This document shows positions 10,089-22,009 of a stretch of 64,000 nucleotides of DNA, one piece after another. The stretch covers positions 26,369,501 to 26,433,500 of the forward strand of contig NC_088339.1 of the NCBI RefSeq assembly GCF_036884655.1, in the 5' to 3' direction. The translations under genes were made by a program, and so were the position numbers. The notes beneath the pieces were generated by a model. It made no database searches and was not told the DNA's origin. It saw only the letters and a list, made by a program, of their open reading frames with translations. This DNA comes from Musa acuminata AAA Group (Eukaryota > Streptophyta > Magnoliopsida > Zingiberales > Musaceae). How positions within the stretch are numbered: position 1 is the first letter of the stretch; each line of letters starts with the position of its first letter.

Positions 10089-13014
10089 CGCTGTGTTTGT
10101 TTGCTTACAACCTTCCTTCACTTGTCACTCTACTTCCTCTGCGTATTCTCAGCGTCACTGGAGTTCTTTGAGATGACACCACACGAAAAGATGGAGGAGA
10201 GAAAGCAGCCGAAAAAAGAGAAGAGTAGACCGGAGGAGGGGGTGCTCTCTTCTCCTTGGAGAATGGAATGCGGCAAGGGATGGGGGAACGGACTATATAG
10301 TAGTTTGTGCCCTCTCCATTGCGGCAATGATGACCTGTGTCAGAAGCTCCCCATTTCTTGCAATCATGAATGCTGCTACTGAATCCATCGACTGTTCAGA
10401 TTAATGATTTGTTCTTATTTCCAAAAGTTCAGTCTCGACAGTTCCATCACTGTTCTCCGTCTCCACGCGTCACTGAACACCATAAACACAGGGCTTTTCC
10501 TCCGGTTGACCATTGACCGATTCATGCTTCCACGTAGTTCCACAAAATATCACCAACAAAGTGGGTTTTTTTCCCCTCTGGTAGAATCTAATGTGACAAA
10601 TTACAAGCGATAAGAACTTTAAGATGAAGAAAAGGACTGGTCCTCTTTTGTCTTCCACAAAAGTGGCACGAGTTGACCGAGTTGTGTGCATTGACCCTGA
10701 ACAGTCTCGTGAATCCAAAGATGCTACCAATCTATGTGCATCATTTGCTTGGCCTTTTGAGTTGTGCAATTATCACGGTGTGTTGATGACATGGGGAACT
10801 ACCACTCCATTCCCCTCCCCCATGCCATGGTAGGTGTGGCCAAGCTTCAACCAGCAGTCACAACAGTCTCACCTTAACCAACTCTGCTGTGCAACCATCA
10901 TCACACTATCATCATCAACCATGATCCATCCTTGCTACCAAAGTCATCTTTTCAATTGCATATAACAGTATGTATAAGAGAACAATCAGCATAAAAATAA
11001 TTTTCCATCATCACGATCATGTTCTGTAAATCATTAGATAGTTGTTGAATCATTCATCATGAGTTCTATGACTTCATCTAAAAACATTAACCAATATTCC
11101 AAAAATTATCTGATGACAATCTTCAACTATCTTTCCTCAACTTCTTTCTCCTTTCACATGTAAGTGTGAGCAACACCAACTGATCCAAAAGTTACGGGAA
11201 ACACCAATCCATAGTTTCTCCATCCTGGCACAGCCATGTAACAGTGTTCTTCGAGTATGATCCATATATCAATGAGATGATATGTCATTTTCCCTCAACA
11301 GAATAGAACTCTTCTTCTTTCTCCTTGCTTGAGAAAACAGCAACGTGTTCTATGTTTACTTGCAATTTTTTCTAGTGATTAGGGTGCTCACTGATTTCGC
11401 AGGAAAGACGAGAAGAAGTCTTCCATTAGGAATACACATAGATATCGAAATTTTTGCTGCATGGATTTGCCATTTGCAAGTTTCTGAACAGGAGAATCGA
11501 ATGGGTGTTGCCACCAACACTAAGGAGAGGTTTGTAAGCGAGAAAGGAACATATTATTAGATCAACAACATTTTTGTAGCGCTTCACATGACAAGGTGGA
11601 AGAACACACCGACAAAAACCTTTTACCTCACAGGCTGGGAATCTTTCGAGCTCCATCGGCAACGTTATATCACGAAAGTCATGGTGTTGAGCCTCGCCAA
11701 CCGACTCCAGATGGCCGGAGATGTGGATCGCGAACGCAACACGCACTCACGAAAGCCTTGAATCCTCGAAACCAGAAGCACCAGTCGTCTGCATGGTGCA
11801 AGAACGAGGGTGAAGGGGATGATCCAGATTCCCAGTTCCAGTAGCAGCATCGTGCAGGCTCTTCTTCTGCTGGTTACTTCTTGGCGCCCGCGACCATGCT
11901 TGTGTCTGCCACCGGGTTTCCTGCAGATGATGCTTACTAGCTTTAAATGGCTGGAAGACTTCATCCACCTTCCTAAAATGCACAGTCCAGTTGGTCATTC
12001 ACGCAGAAAGACCGCCACAATTACTGCATGTGATGCCCAAAGTCGCTTGATCAAGTGAAGACACAGGTTAACTTTTGATGGTTTCAAGCTCCAGTAATTT
12101 ATCGATCGATGCCCTTGGGATTGTGTGATCACATCAGCCACTTGGACTTTGGTGACACTATATACCTTGCTTGGCGTGTCTGCAAACGCAGAAGATTGCC
12201 GATACTGAAAGCGTGACATCTTCCTGTCATTTTGCTCACGAATAATAGCGTCATTGCGGTTCCCTTGGCTGTCTTGTCATATCATACAAAGTAATTGTTC
12301 ATGCATCACGAGGGTGAGATAAAATAATGTTTTCGATTCATATAATACGAAGTCTGGAGATGTACGTACCACATTTGTCTTATTGTTATAGGTTCCAACA
12401 CTGTTGAGCAATTCAATTATCCAGATCTAAGAACAGAAGTTTGACGAGGTAGATCAGGATGAAAAATGAATTAGGTTGCGTTTGGATGCTTGAATGAGTG
12501 GAAGAACTGTCCCGATCATAGGCAAGAAATGAAATGATCGTGCAAGTAATAAAAGTGATTAAGATCGATTCTTCGTGAACCTTAGGTTATTTTTTGGAGT
12601 GAAAATAATATTTACTATCTTCTGAAACATTTCATGTCTCAAATAAAATATATTAAATATTTACAGAATGTTAAAGAAATTATCATTCCATTCTTTACTA
12701 TTAAATTACTCAAATTATATGATGATAGTCCTATTATAGATCTCATAGAATACCGATAAGTACTTAGCTCCTTATAGTATTTATCCCTCACATGTCGAGA
12801 TATCTCATTTGTAGTTAATAAATTAATATAATTCATACATCAGTCCTCCATTATACATTTGTTTATGGTAAAATAAGTATTATGATACATAAAATGGATT
12901 TTCGATCATGGACTTCTTCTTCGTAAACACTTATCATTTCATCTTCATGCCTTCATCAATGTTGATTAGGCATATGACATTGATGATAGAACATCTACAT
13001 CAACATATATTATT
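10089..13014. other. Intergenic region without a recognised gene
   Basis: The part next to 10088 is the leader and promoter of the HD-Zip gene. A GC-richer patch at about 11600-12060 has overlapping open frames of 80-106 codons on both strands. None has a recognisable motif or a distinct splice pattern, so I do not call a gene there. The rest is AT-rich. Confidence 0.4.
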
Positions 13015-13293
13015 TTTGTTGAAGCAAATTCAATCAGTTTGAATTCTAAGAAATAAAAAATAATCGCAAAGTCCACTATTGAAGCTGAATATTGAGCCAT
13101 CACCACTACTGCTGTAGAACTCAATTGGGTTACCAATCTACTATAAGAACTTGACATTAACTCCAAACCTGCATATATAATATACTGTGATAATATCACT
13201 GTCACGTACCTATAGGTTAATTTAATGTTTTATTCACATATGAAACACATTGTTATCGACTTTTATTTTGTCAGAGATCAAGTCGTTAGACAT
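13015..13293 (+). mobile_element. Ty1/copia retrotransposon fragment, RNase H end of pol
   Basis: The plus strand reads as the C-terminal RNase H segment of a copia polyprotein. The order is ISLNSKK, IIAKSTIEAEY, AITTTAVELNWVTNLL, ELDINSKPAYIIYCDN, then SHMKHIVIDFYFVRDQVV. This matches the usual SSKKQ, SSTEAEY, CDN and KHIDIDYHFVRE landmarks. Four in-frame stops interrupt it, so it is inactive. I did not find matching long terminal repeats, so only the fragment is annotated. Confidence 0.8.
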
Positions 13294-14457
13294 CCCTGAT
13301 AAAAACTTAATTTTGCAGGGATATGATAGAAGATCATGATAAAAGCACATAAGGAATAAATATCTGTTTTCTCATATCTTCATAGAGGATTAATCATAGA
13401 TTTAAATAACTGATTTGATTTCTTGATGAGAGTGATCGAAATAATTTTTTGCCTAAAAAAATATAAAAATACTCTTTACCTTAACGAGTGAAATCTCAAA
13501 TTTTCAATTATAATATGAGAAATTAAGAAAACTCAGATAATTCTCTCAGGTTGATTTCGGACGGAGCCCACCAACAGAGGAATTCTCAAACTGCTTGTTT
13601 AAACAATATTTGATGATCCCATCGTTTAAATTAAATTCTTCCTTACCGACAGACCATAGTCTAAAATTTATGGGACGATAAGCAAACATATTAAAACGTT
13701 ATTCAGATAATAGTTTAATTTTTGTATTCAATAATAGTTCAAATTTTCATATATGCAAAAAGGCGGCGTAGGTGTAATGGATATGCTCTGTGCACATAGA
13801 TAGAGGAACGATAATTTTCGCACCCTAATTATCGATACCTATGTGTCTATCTGCACCTCTATAGGACGAAACGCAGGTTCTGCTCCTGGGCCCCAAAGCT
13901 AAACGAGACAACAATGCTTGGTAGTTTTGCGCAGGTGAGAAAGTACGTTCTAAGAGAGACGGTACAAAATGTTGTCGTCACTACATGCTGTTTGTCATCT
14001 TCCACACCACAGCGGAAGACAGTCGCAATCACTCGCCACGTAGACGATTCAGCGGACCTTTATCGCTTCATAGGAGACATACGTTCTACCATGCTTAATG
14101 ATTCTCTCTTCGTAGACGGTTCGGTGTGGGCCCATCTTAAGTTATCCAACCACATAACGGGGATGGGATTGGGTAAGATTAATAGAGTCGAGTAATCATT
14201 TACGCTCCTCATACCATCTACAAATCTGCGTCCGCCCTCGCTTCTCTCTGTCCCCTGTTGCCCCGTTCTCTCTCATTCCCAATCCTCTCTGTTCTTCGGG
14301 TCCAAAGCCCTAAGGATTTGGAAATCGAGGTCTGAAGGAGGTTGCTGCTAACGAGGAGGACGCAGCCACACTAGCCACAGACTCCCGGACGTCCTGCAGC
14401 CACCGAGTGAAGCTCTTCGTTGTGCGGCTCGACGGATTCGTCCGGAAGAACGGTAGC
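13294..14457. other. Flank of the copia fragment and leader-like segment
   Basis: AT-rich sequence continues from the copia relic and may be more of the same decayed element. An imperfect hairpin lies at 13790-13856. From about 14200 the sequence becomes pyrimidine- and then GC-rich, like a gene leader. Confidence 0.35.
13790..13856. repeat. Imperfect inverted repeat (hairpin)
   Basis: Arms of about 27 and 30 bases begin and end with GTGCA/TGCAC. They share ATAGA, ATAGAGG versus ATAGGTA, and CGATAATT beside the loop. The loop is about 10 bases. The function is unknown; it could be a transposon end or chance. Confidence 0.45.
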
Positions 14458-14573
14458 ATGGAGCACTTCTCCTCGCCGGATCCAACGGCGGCGCGTCGCC
14501 GATCGACAGGCCGGAGCCTGGCGACGGCGCCGCAGCGGACGGTTACGCGTCGGAGGATTTCGCCAAGAAGGGT
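14458..14573 (+). other. Orphan exon-like segment, possibly a gene fragment
   Basis: An ATG at 14458 follows a GC-rich leader, and an AAG|GTGAGT donor lies at about 14573. In the ATG frame the peptide is arginine-rich. A second frame reads more like plant protein: NGGASPIDRPEPGDG and then ADGYASEDFAKK. This suggests a one-base frame change. No following exon was found in the next 1.2 kb. It may be a truncated or captured first exon. Confidence 0.25.
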
Positions 14574-15797
14574 GAGTCTTCCTTGATCTTTCGTCCCTTT
14601 TGCTTCAGTTATTCCTTGGTTTTCGTAGAAAAGGAAAAAGAATATTCTTTTAAGCTGAATGTGAGCTTTTTGAACATATTTCAATACGTTTCTTTAGTTT
14701 TCTATTATTACGGGACTACTGCAACCATAAGATTTGTTGGTAACCTTTTTTCATGAACAAAGTAGGCTGTTGGGGTAAATGCCACTTATGATATTCTATT
14801 TTTGTTTCATATTGTGGAATTCTGAAGTTGCTACTGTTCATCTATCTTGCAACACAAATGAATAGTATACCAAATGGATAGTCAGCTTCATGGGCTTTTT
14901 CATACTCAAACACAGGAGTGGTCAGTGGTCGATTCAGGGGGTTAATGTACCTTTTCTTCGATAGATAAGAAGAGCCAAATCACCGGATGCTTGGCAGAAA
15001 CCAAACCGAAAGCAAATTATACGAGAATAAAACAGATCACCAAATCAACTTTTATGGTTCGATTTGGTGGTTTAGTTTGTTTATTTTGGAGATAAAATTG
15101 AAAATAAATATTCTGAAACTTTACAGTGCATGGTGACAAATATCATAGGTTTTGTGGAGTAACGAGGGTTTGAAAGAAAAATATTATGCTTTTTTTGACT
15201 GCTGTGGTTGACAAACCATCGCATATTCGACAAAAGTCATTGGATGAAATCATATTTACTTCATCGAGGCTATCGATAAGCTAATTATTAGTGGCCTTCA
15301 CTTATATAACTCAGACAAAAATGTTATACAGCTGTTCTTTTAACCAGGGTGTTTCCTCTCCAAATTACTCTTTATTGTACTTTTCAGCCATCTTAATGTT
15401 TCTTTGGTACATATATCCATATCATATTCATATTTAACTATTTACACACTGCATTAAATTAAAACTATTGCTTTGTCACTACACTTTAATGTCAATAATT
15501 AGATTAATCTAACTAGAAAAATTATGTTCAATGATGACAAAATGGTACTTCCAACATACAAAAAGCACACATCACACAAATTAGTCCTTTAGCTTGTATT
15601 CATGACTTTAATCGCCTATATCACAAAGCAACAGTCTTAGCATGGCTCCAATACTCATACTCTAGTACTTCAGCTTTCATAATCTTGCAAAATCCTTGGC
15701 TAATATGTATGATATATTAGAGGAAGACAAGCCTTTCTTCTGAATAACAAACAGATGATGTCGGGTGGTGCAACAATTGATGATTTCTGATTATTGA
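14574..15797. other. AT-rich stretch without a recognised gene
   Basis: No coding, RNA or repeat structure was recognised. The part nearest 15797 probably contains the 3' end of the minus-strand peptide gene. Confidence 0.4.
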
Positions 15798-16070
15798 CTA
15801 ACCATTGCTGCCCACTTTTCTTCTCTTGCTAAACTTCCCATCATCAAGAAGGCCATCTTGGTTCTGCTTATTTCTCCAATCATCAAATGATTCTCTAGCC
15901 ATGCTGTGATGATTGTTCACAACATCATCGTAGTTCTGCCGGTTCTCCTGTACTTGATATCTTTGCTTGGAGGCTCGAAGTCCACGCCTTTCTTCGTTGT
16001 TTGTTGATTGCAGTTCTGAACCAAGAGTTTCAACCAATGATACTATTAGAATCAAAGCTAAGACCTTCAT
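15798..16070 (-). CDS. Small secreted peptide precursor, copy 1 (NHHS-core)
   Basis: This single-exon frame encodes 90 residues. Residues 1-17 form a typical signal peptide (MKVLALILIVSLVETLG). The rest is hydrophilic and lacks cysteines. Near the middle it carries NYDDVVNNHHSMARESFDDW, then a basic C-terminus with KRRK. The 90-residue size, signal peptide and short internal block resemble precursors of small post-translationally modified plant peptides. I cannot match the block to CLE, RGF/GLV, PSY, CEP, PSK, IDA or CIF. The next gene upstream (17532-17798) encodes a related precursor in the same orientation, which supports a real tandem duplicate. The ATG lies about 105 bp downstream of a TATA box. 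That it is a secreted signal is inference. Confidence 0.7.
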   Translation of the reverse strand: MKVLALILIVSLVETLGSELQSTNNEERRGLRASKQRYQVQENRQNYDDVVNNHHSMARESFDDWRNKQNQDGLLDDGKFSKRRKVGSNG

Positions 16071-16175
16071 ATTTCAGAACAAAACTTTCACTCTTCAGTA
16101 AAGAAAAGATAGAGCAGCACAAGTCAAATAAATCAACTAGGGGTGCACAGTAGAGGTGTGGTACATTCATGCTAC

Positions 16176-16183
16176 TATTTATA
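16176..16183 (-). promoter_or_regulatory. TATA box of peptide gene copy 1
   Basis: A TATAAATA sequence on the minus strand lies about 105 bp before the ATG at 16070. The spacing fits a short leader. Confidence 0.5.
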
Positions 16184-17531
16184 GAAGCAATGGAAGAGCA
16201 AATGGAACTGCTATAGTGCAAGTCTCTAATCTGCTTTGTTTGTGGACAATCCACCCAAGTCAAGATCAATGGATGGTGGGTGGTTATATATCACTATACA
16301 AGCATATTTTAATAGCAATAATTTGCAGAGTAAAGGAAAACCTAGCATGGGGCACTGAACCTACCAAATAGGCATTTAACAGCATGCTATCATAAGCTCT
16401 CATTTTAAGTCAACCACTACTAGTTATAAAGCTTTCTGTTGTGTTATTTAGAGTATGAGGGGGCCTCTTCAAGGAAAAGCAGGATTCTTTAAAGAGAAGG
16501 ATAGGAGTCAGTGGATCCCTGATTATATTTTATCATCTTCCTATGATGTTTTACTGTACTCTTGTTGGTTCATAGAGCAGAATCAACTTTAATAAAAAGA
16601 AAAAACCAAAAACAGTACTAAAATCAAAGAACAATTGCTTGCAGTATCAATGCTTTAATATAAAGAAAAGGGACAGCTACCGTTACTGTACCATTGGCAG
16701 TATAAAGTTTTTGTTGCTGATGTATAGCTCCATAGAATTTCTAGTACAAACTACATTATACATACTGTCATGATCGTGTCACCATTGCAAATTGGCTTTT
16801 TCTGGACTACTCGTCTTTACTACTAAGATCCAACATGAAGATCAAAATGATACACACTGATGCCTACATATTCAGTTCAGTTTTGTTACTCTGGTTCATG
16901 ACTGCATCTGTTAGAATGGTGCAAATTCCTTATATAGAGGTCTCTTTTTTCCCCCAATTTCATATGTGGGTTTAATTGACATCATAAATGCTGTCCTTAA
17001 GCATCAAGTTTACGCTGATATTGGATCTTCTTTTTCACATGACAGTAAATTCAATGCTTGTTCAACCACTCTCATGATTGTTTTACAATCCTAAACCAGT
17101 AGTAGTTTCTGGGATAGAAGGACTTTATAATTATACTTCTATTGTTACAGGAACAAATATCTTTTACTTTCCTGGACTTATTCTTTTCTGCAATTTACAT
17201 GAGAAGTTTCAACATAGCACATACCGGCATCTGGCTAGTTGTATCCAATATTAAAGATTTTGCTATAAGGAGATCAATAAAACCAAACTTGAAATCTTTA
17301 TCTTAATTGATCTCATTTCCATCCATCTATGGCTACAACAACTCAGTTTTTGTACCCTTGGACCTTTATTCTAATAAAGCCAAATTTTCTATATCTGCAT
17401 GACATGTAACTTAACAGTTACATTTTTTTTTACCTGCAAGGGTTGTGATACTTCATATACTACAGTATATTGGCAAGCACTCTATTATGTAGTACACAGC
17501 TACACACTATCAAGTACTTAACATCTTCAGT
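16184..17531. other. Spacer between the two peptide genes
   Basis: This AT-rich spacer contains the promoter of copy 1 and the 3' flank of copy 2. I see no other gene and no third copy of the peptide core. Confidence 0.45.
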
Positions 17532-17798
17532 CTAATTTATGCCACCACCTCCATTTCCTTGGTTGCTTCTATCATCTCCATATGGGGGCTGCTGACTGGT
17601 GGCACCACCCCGGCTGTTATATTGATCTCTTGGTATGCTGTGATGGTTATCAACACTGCTGCCAGAATACCCAAGTGTTGTCTTAACCTTTTCCATATCT
17701 CCTCTCTCTCTTTGATCCAGATGGCCTAGTTTGTGTCTAGCAGAGCTGCATGTCGCCATTATGAGCACAAGAAACAGCAGAAGAGATACCGACTTCAT
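17532..17798 (-). CDS. Small secreted peptide precursor, copy 2 (NHHS-core)
   Basis: This single-exon frame encodes 88 residues. A signal peptide covers about residues 1-20 (MKSVSLLLFLVLIMATCSSA). A charged pro-region follows, then the core GYSGSSVDNHHSIPRDQYNS and a Gly/Gln/Asn-rich tail ending GGGGIN. The core aligns with that of copy 1 as V-[DN]-N-H-H-S-[IM]-[PA]-R-[DE]. The tyrosines and the proline in the core are the kind of residue modified in sulfated or hydroxylated plant peptides, but no modification can be seen here. Only one cysteine, within the signal peptide, is present. I do not recognise a named family. Expression is likely from a TATA box about 200 bp upstream. Confidence 0.72.
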   Translation of the reverse strand: MKSVSLLLFLVLIMATCSSARHKLGHLDQRERGDMEKVKTTLGYSGSSVDNHHSIPRDQYNSRGGATSQQPPYGDDRSNQGNGGGGIN

Positions 17799-17998
17799 CC
17801 TGGGTTTCTTTTGCTTCTTTACAAGAAATATTTAGTTAAGTAAAATGGAAGAAACTGCAGATAAAGTCAGTATTCACTTGGAGTTTGTTCAGTACAATAA
17901 GAGGAAAAATGTAAAAGAGAACCTACCTAATAGAAGAACAACACTAGGGAAATTTGAGAGGCAGGCCTGTGTTAGAAAAGGGTCAGGAGATGTACCAG

Positions 17999-18007
17999 CT
18001 TTTATAG
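17999..18007 (-). promoter_or_regulatory. TATA box of peptide gene copy 2
   Basis: CTATAAAAG on the minus strand lies about 200 bp upstream of the ATG at 17798. Confidence 0.4.
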
Positions 18008-21000
18008 TGATAACTTAAGTAAAAAAAATGGTAATGTGGTCTCCACCAATTACCGACATTATTAAGTGGATGGGCTCATGTTTCCGCTAATGTGTATCTA
18101 ATATAATTAAGTGAGAGGACCACAAGAATTCTGTGATGTGAAATTGCACTGCAAATTGCCCTACTTTTCACTATGCTTTGTGATGTAAAAAGTTCTCTTA
18201 AGCATCCACCTCTTTTTTTGTATAAATCAAAGGCTGAGTTATTGTTCAGGGAGCAGGTTCTGCTATTTATTTTGGAAAATTGATCCTAGTGAGGATAGAT
18301 TTTAACCATTGACCTTTGTAGAGTTTTGATTTTCAGTTTTAATTTACCTTTTAATACTTGTTTGAAGTTTGATTTAATTGAAGATCCATATAGAATTCAA
18401 ATGTACAGGAAAAATTAATTGTAAAGGATGCATATATAGATGTATGGCTTATAGTCATACTTCAGTGAAAAGAATATGATTATAAATATAAACATCTTTG
18501 TTAAGTTAAAACTACATGAAATTAAATGCTTAAGAAATGTGTATGAATGCAAAGGATGTGAATGTGACTGTGAAAATTTTAGTGGTAAAGAGAAAACAGA
18601 TATATTTTCAAATTTTAAAGAGAGGTCAAAATGCAGATGGAACATCAGGTTTCCTTATTAGTCAAGTTTTGTTGGTAATCATAAATTGGGCATCTGTAGG
18701 CCACCAAATACCAATGATTTCTTTCGTTAATTATGTAATATCATCACCAACAAAAACTAACTTGTCATTATTTCACTTCCATATGCATTGAACCATTTGC
18801 TGATAATGATATCAGAGTTAGTGGTTTGGTGTTGCTATGCATGCAAATAGGTTTAAGCCATTATAGGATTACATTTTTGCCACTCAGTGGGCTGCTTCTT
18901 TTTGAAAAGTAACTTTTACTTGCCTGTAGGAAATATATCTTCCTTAACTTTACTGAGATTACCATTTCATTGCTTGTTGGCATCTAATCCTTGAATAAAG
19001 AAAAGTGAGCACCAGACACTTGGCTACCATTTGAAAAATCATCGTCTAATTTGATATTACATCTGAGAGTACATTAGTGATATCACATGAAACAGCTACT
19101 AGATTCTCTAGTAAAGGATTATTCTTTTATCTCCATTGCCTGCCTTACATGTTTACATGGTTTGCTTCAGATTGTATGCAGTATTGATGTTGAACAACAT
19201 GGGAACGCTCTGAGGCTCAACCTAGTGCCAAACCAGTATTAATAACTACATTTGAATGCCTGTAATATCATGATGCAGGAAGGAAATCTATTTATGAAGA
19301 CCTCATGAATCATTTTACCACAACACTATGGCTATTAAAAGAACAAGCACTATTTACTGAAGCCTCATCATGAAATAACATACATAGATATATTAATTTG
19401 TACTTACTAAGACCATGTCATGAAAACAACCTAAACAATAACAATCTCTCTATATTTAGAGGTAAGTCTGGGTACATTAACTCTCATGATCTCATATTGA
19501 CGGGAGCCTCATGCAAGAGGTATATCTTTTATATCATTTTCTAATCATGGGATTAGTTTTCTAATCTTAAGGGGCTATTATTGTTCACCATTAAGAAAAG
19601 TGGACTCCCTGCATGTTCTGGATTTAACCAACTTTTAGGGAACAACCTAAATTTAGTTAAGAATGACAATCACCTACTTCCAACACCTGTTTTTTATAAA
19701 TTCATCAACTAAATGTCAGATAAATTACTTAAAACCTGGAATATATTTTGGAAATAAGTTGGTATTTAAAATTAGACATCCTTTCCTAAGTATAATTTAT
19801 CATCATCTTCACACATGGATTCTTCCTCTATTGGTAGGGTTCTCTTTCTGTGTATATATATAATCAAGGCTTAAGGTTTTCACCTCTTTACTCCATTAAA
19901 ATAGGTTTTGAAGACTGAAGACTAGTAGAAAGCTATAGGGATTGGGAGATTGAGGTTTTAAATGAGAAGAAATAGAGACTAAGCAAATTCTTTGCCTTTT
20001 ATTCTCATAGTTCTTGAAATTATTGGATTGGCCTCTTTAGATGGTTAATGTTCTTTTACTGATGCAAACTCTACTAGTATTAGCACTAGTATTTTAATCT
20101 GACACTAGTATAGGCACACTGAAAAAAAGTGAAGCCAGATGGATGAAATTATGTCTACAGTACAACAGTACATATGAGCAAATAACTCTACCATGGATGA
20201 GAGGATTCTGCTGTAATCTGACAATGCCACATGGGATACAGGACAGCATGATTGTTGATTCTAATTCAACATGATGTTGCATGTTCTGAATAATCAGAAA
20301 CATTTCTGATCTAAACATCACCGTCCCTGAGATAATCTTGCTGTGAACATGAGATTGACTCAGGGATTGAATAATGCCCTTGACTGTGATGCAGCAGCTT
20401 CCTAGGGTAGCATTATTGATACTCTCCAACAGCTTTTGCAAGAACTGATTGAGAAGGCTGTTGACAGCTTTTATACTGAATCCAAAAAGTTGGAACCAGT
20501 TGGATTCATTGGATGCATCAGCATTGATTAGATTCAATGGCTTCACCTACTACCAATGCAGGCCAGCTATCATATTGCATCTTGTTTGTCTCATCAGAAT
20601 TGAAATGGCCCAGTGATTTGAGAGAAATATGACTTGAGAAATTGATGGTTTAGCAATTTGCAGTTGTATACAGTATCTTACATGATTACTGAAATGTCTC
20701 ATGGTATATGTGGATTACTTTGGTACAGAGATCTGTTTCATTCTTTAAAGAGTGGACAGGAGGATGGGAAATGTCCATTATGGCCGACAGTCTTCAGACT
20801 GTTGTCTCTTTAGCAGTTGTAATAACTTTTCATGAGTGTCTTTGTCATGCTATTTCACTTGCAGATTCAAGTATCTGAATTCTCTCTCTCGCTCTCTCAA
20901 GCCTGCAATCGTGGCTTTCACTAGGTATGTTGCCCATCCAGTCTCTTCTCCTCTGTGATTTGGTATATGCAATCAATGAGTTAGGCTGTTCATTTGCCAT

Positions 21001-22009
21001 ATCCTAACATGTACTTGGTAGGTCTTGGAAATCAACTGATGTGACTCGGGAGATTGGTCTCTTGCCAAGAGTTCAAGAACAAAGTGTTGGAGCATAGTGA
21101 GCACAGCCTGTTAGGATCAAAAGCTCTCAATCATTACAATGGACAGCATGTAGATGGGAGCTGCATGCAAAAGCACAAACCTTTGGCGGTAAATCGAGGA
21201 GATGCCTGTGGATTCCACGTCACATAGCCTTTAACATCTGAGATAAGGTGGAAGGTATTCTCTTCCCAGTCTCTAATTATATTATCCTTTATAAACCACA
21301 ATTAATCCTCTCCAAACCCCATCCATATTGCCAAGAAACGATAAGTAAGAAAAGATGAAAAGGAACACTCTGAATCAATCATAAGAATCAATTTGAAAAA
21401 GAACAAACATCTAAAAGTTAAAGGTATTTATTTCAAACGCTGTGGATAATAGTATTTGTTATTTTACGTTTTTAATATTTTATTAAGTCAACATCACTGA
21501 TTTTAACCATAACAAGTCCAATCTAAGATTTTTGCAATGAATGTTAACGGAAGAGGTATAATAACTAGAGGATTTTAATATTTGAAAGACATATATGGTA
21601 TATTAAAATTATAATGACAAATATGATATTTGTGCATTTTTACAGTAATATATTGGTAAAAACTAAAAAAAAGTATTTTGCCATGAGAATAAAAATAAAA
21701 ATAAAATGTGAAGGGTGTGAAAAAGGAACAAAGGCTAAGTAGATTTAATTATAAAAAGGGTGGGGTTTTGTAGTGTGGGAAAGCCCATCAAAATTGAAAG
21801 AGCGGCCCCCTGCGGCACACGTCTCCCTTTCTTTTCTCTGCTCGTGCTTTGTTCTTTCGTCAATCCCTTTCCCCTCCTCATCCACCGCCTCCGTCCCTTG
21901 CAAGAGAGGAGAAAGCAGAGAAAAAGGAAGAATCTTTTTTAGACCACCTGCCCAATCTCACCCCGCCCAACCCCAACCCTTCTCGATCTCACACGGAAGG
22001 TGGATCAAG
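18008..22009. other. Intergenic region with a SINE-like remnant
   Basis: Long AT-rich sequence separates the peptide genes from the E2 gene. It contains a SINE-like patch at about 19455-19531. A 150-codon minus-strand open frame at 20094-20546 has no recognisable domain. From about 21760 the pyrimidine- and C-rich leader of the E2 gene begins. Confidence 0.4.
19455..19531 (+). mobile_element. Au-SINE-like remnant
   Basis: The segment contains GAGGTAAGTCTGGGTACATT and, about 45 bases on, GACGGGAGCCTCATGCAAGAG. This order resembles the conserved tRNA-derived part of the plant Au SINE family as I remember it (GGTAAGGCTGCGTACA and GCGGGAGCTTAGTGCA). The ends and target duplication were not identified, and the copy is diverged. 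Confidence 0.4.

Noticed and set aside
11426..12060. Cluster of overlapping open frames on both strands
   Set aside because: No domain, no consistent splice pattern and no signal peptide; frames on both strands are similar in length, as expected by chance.
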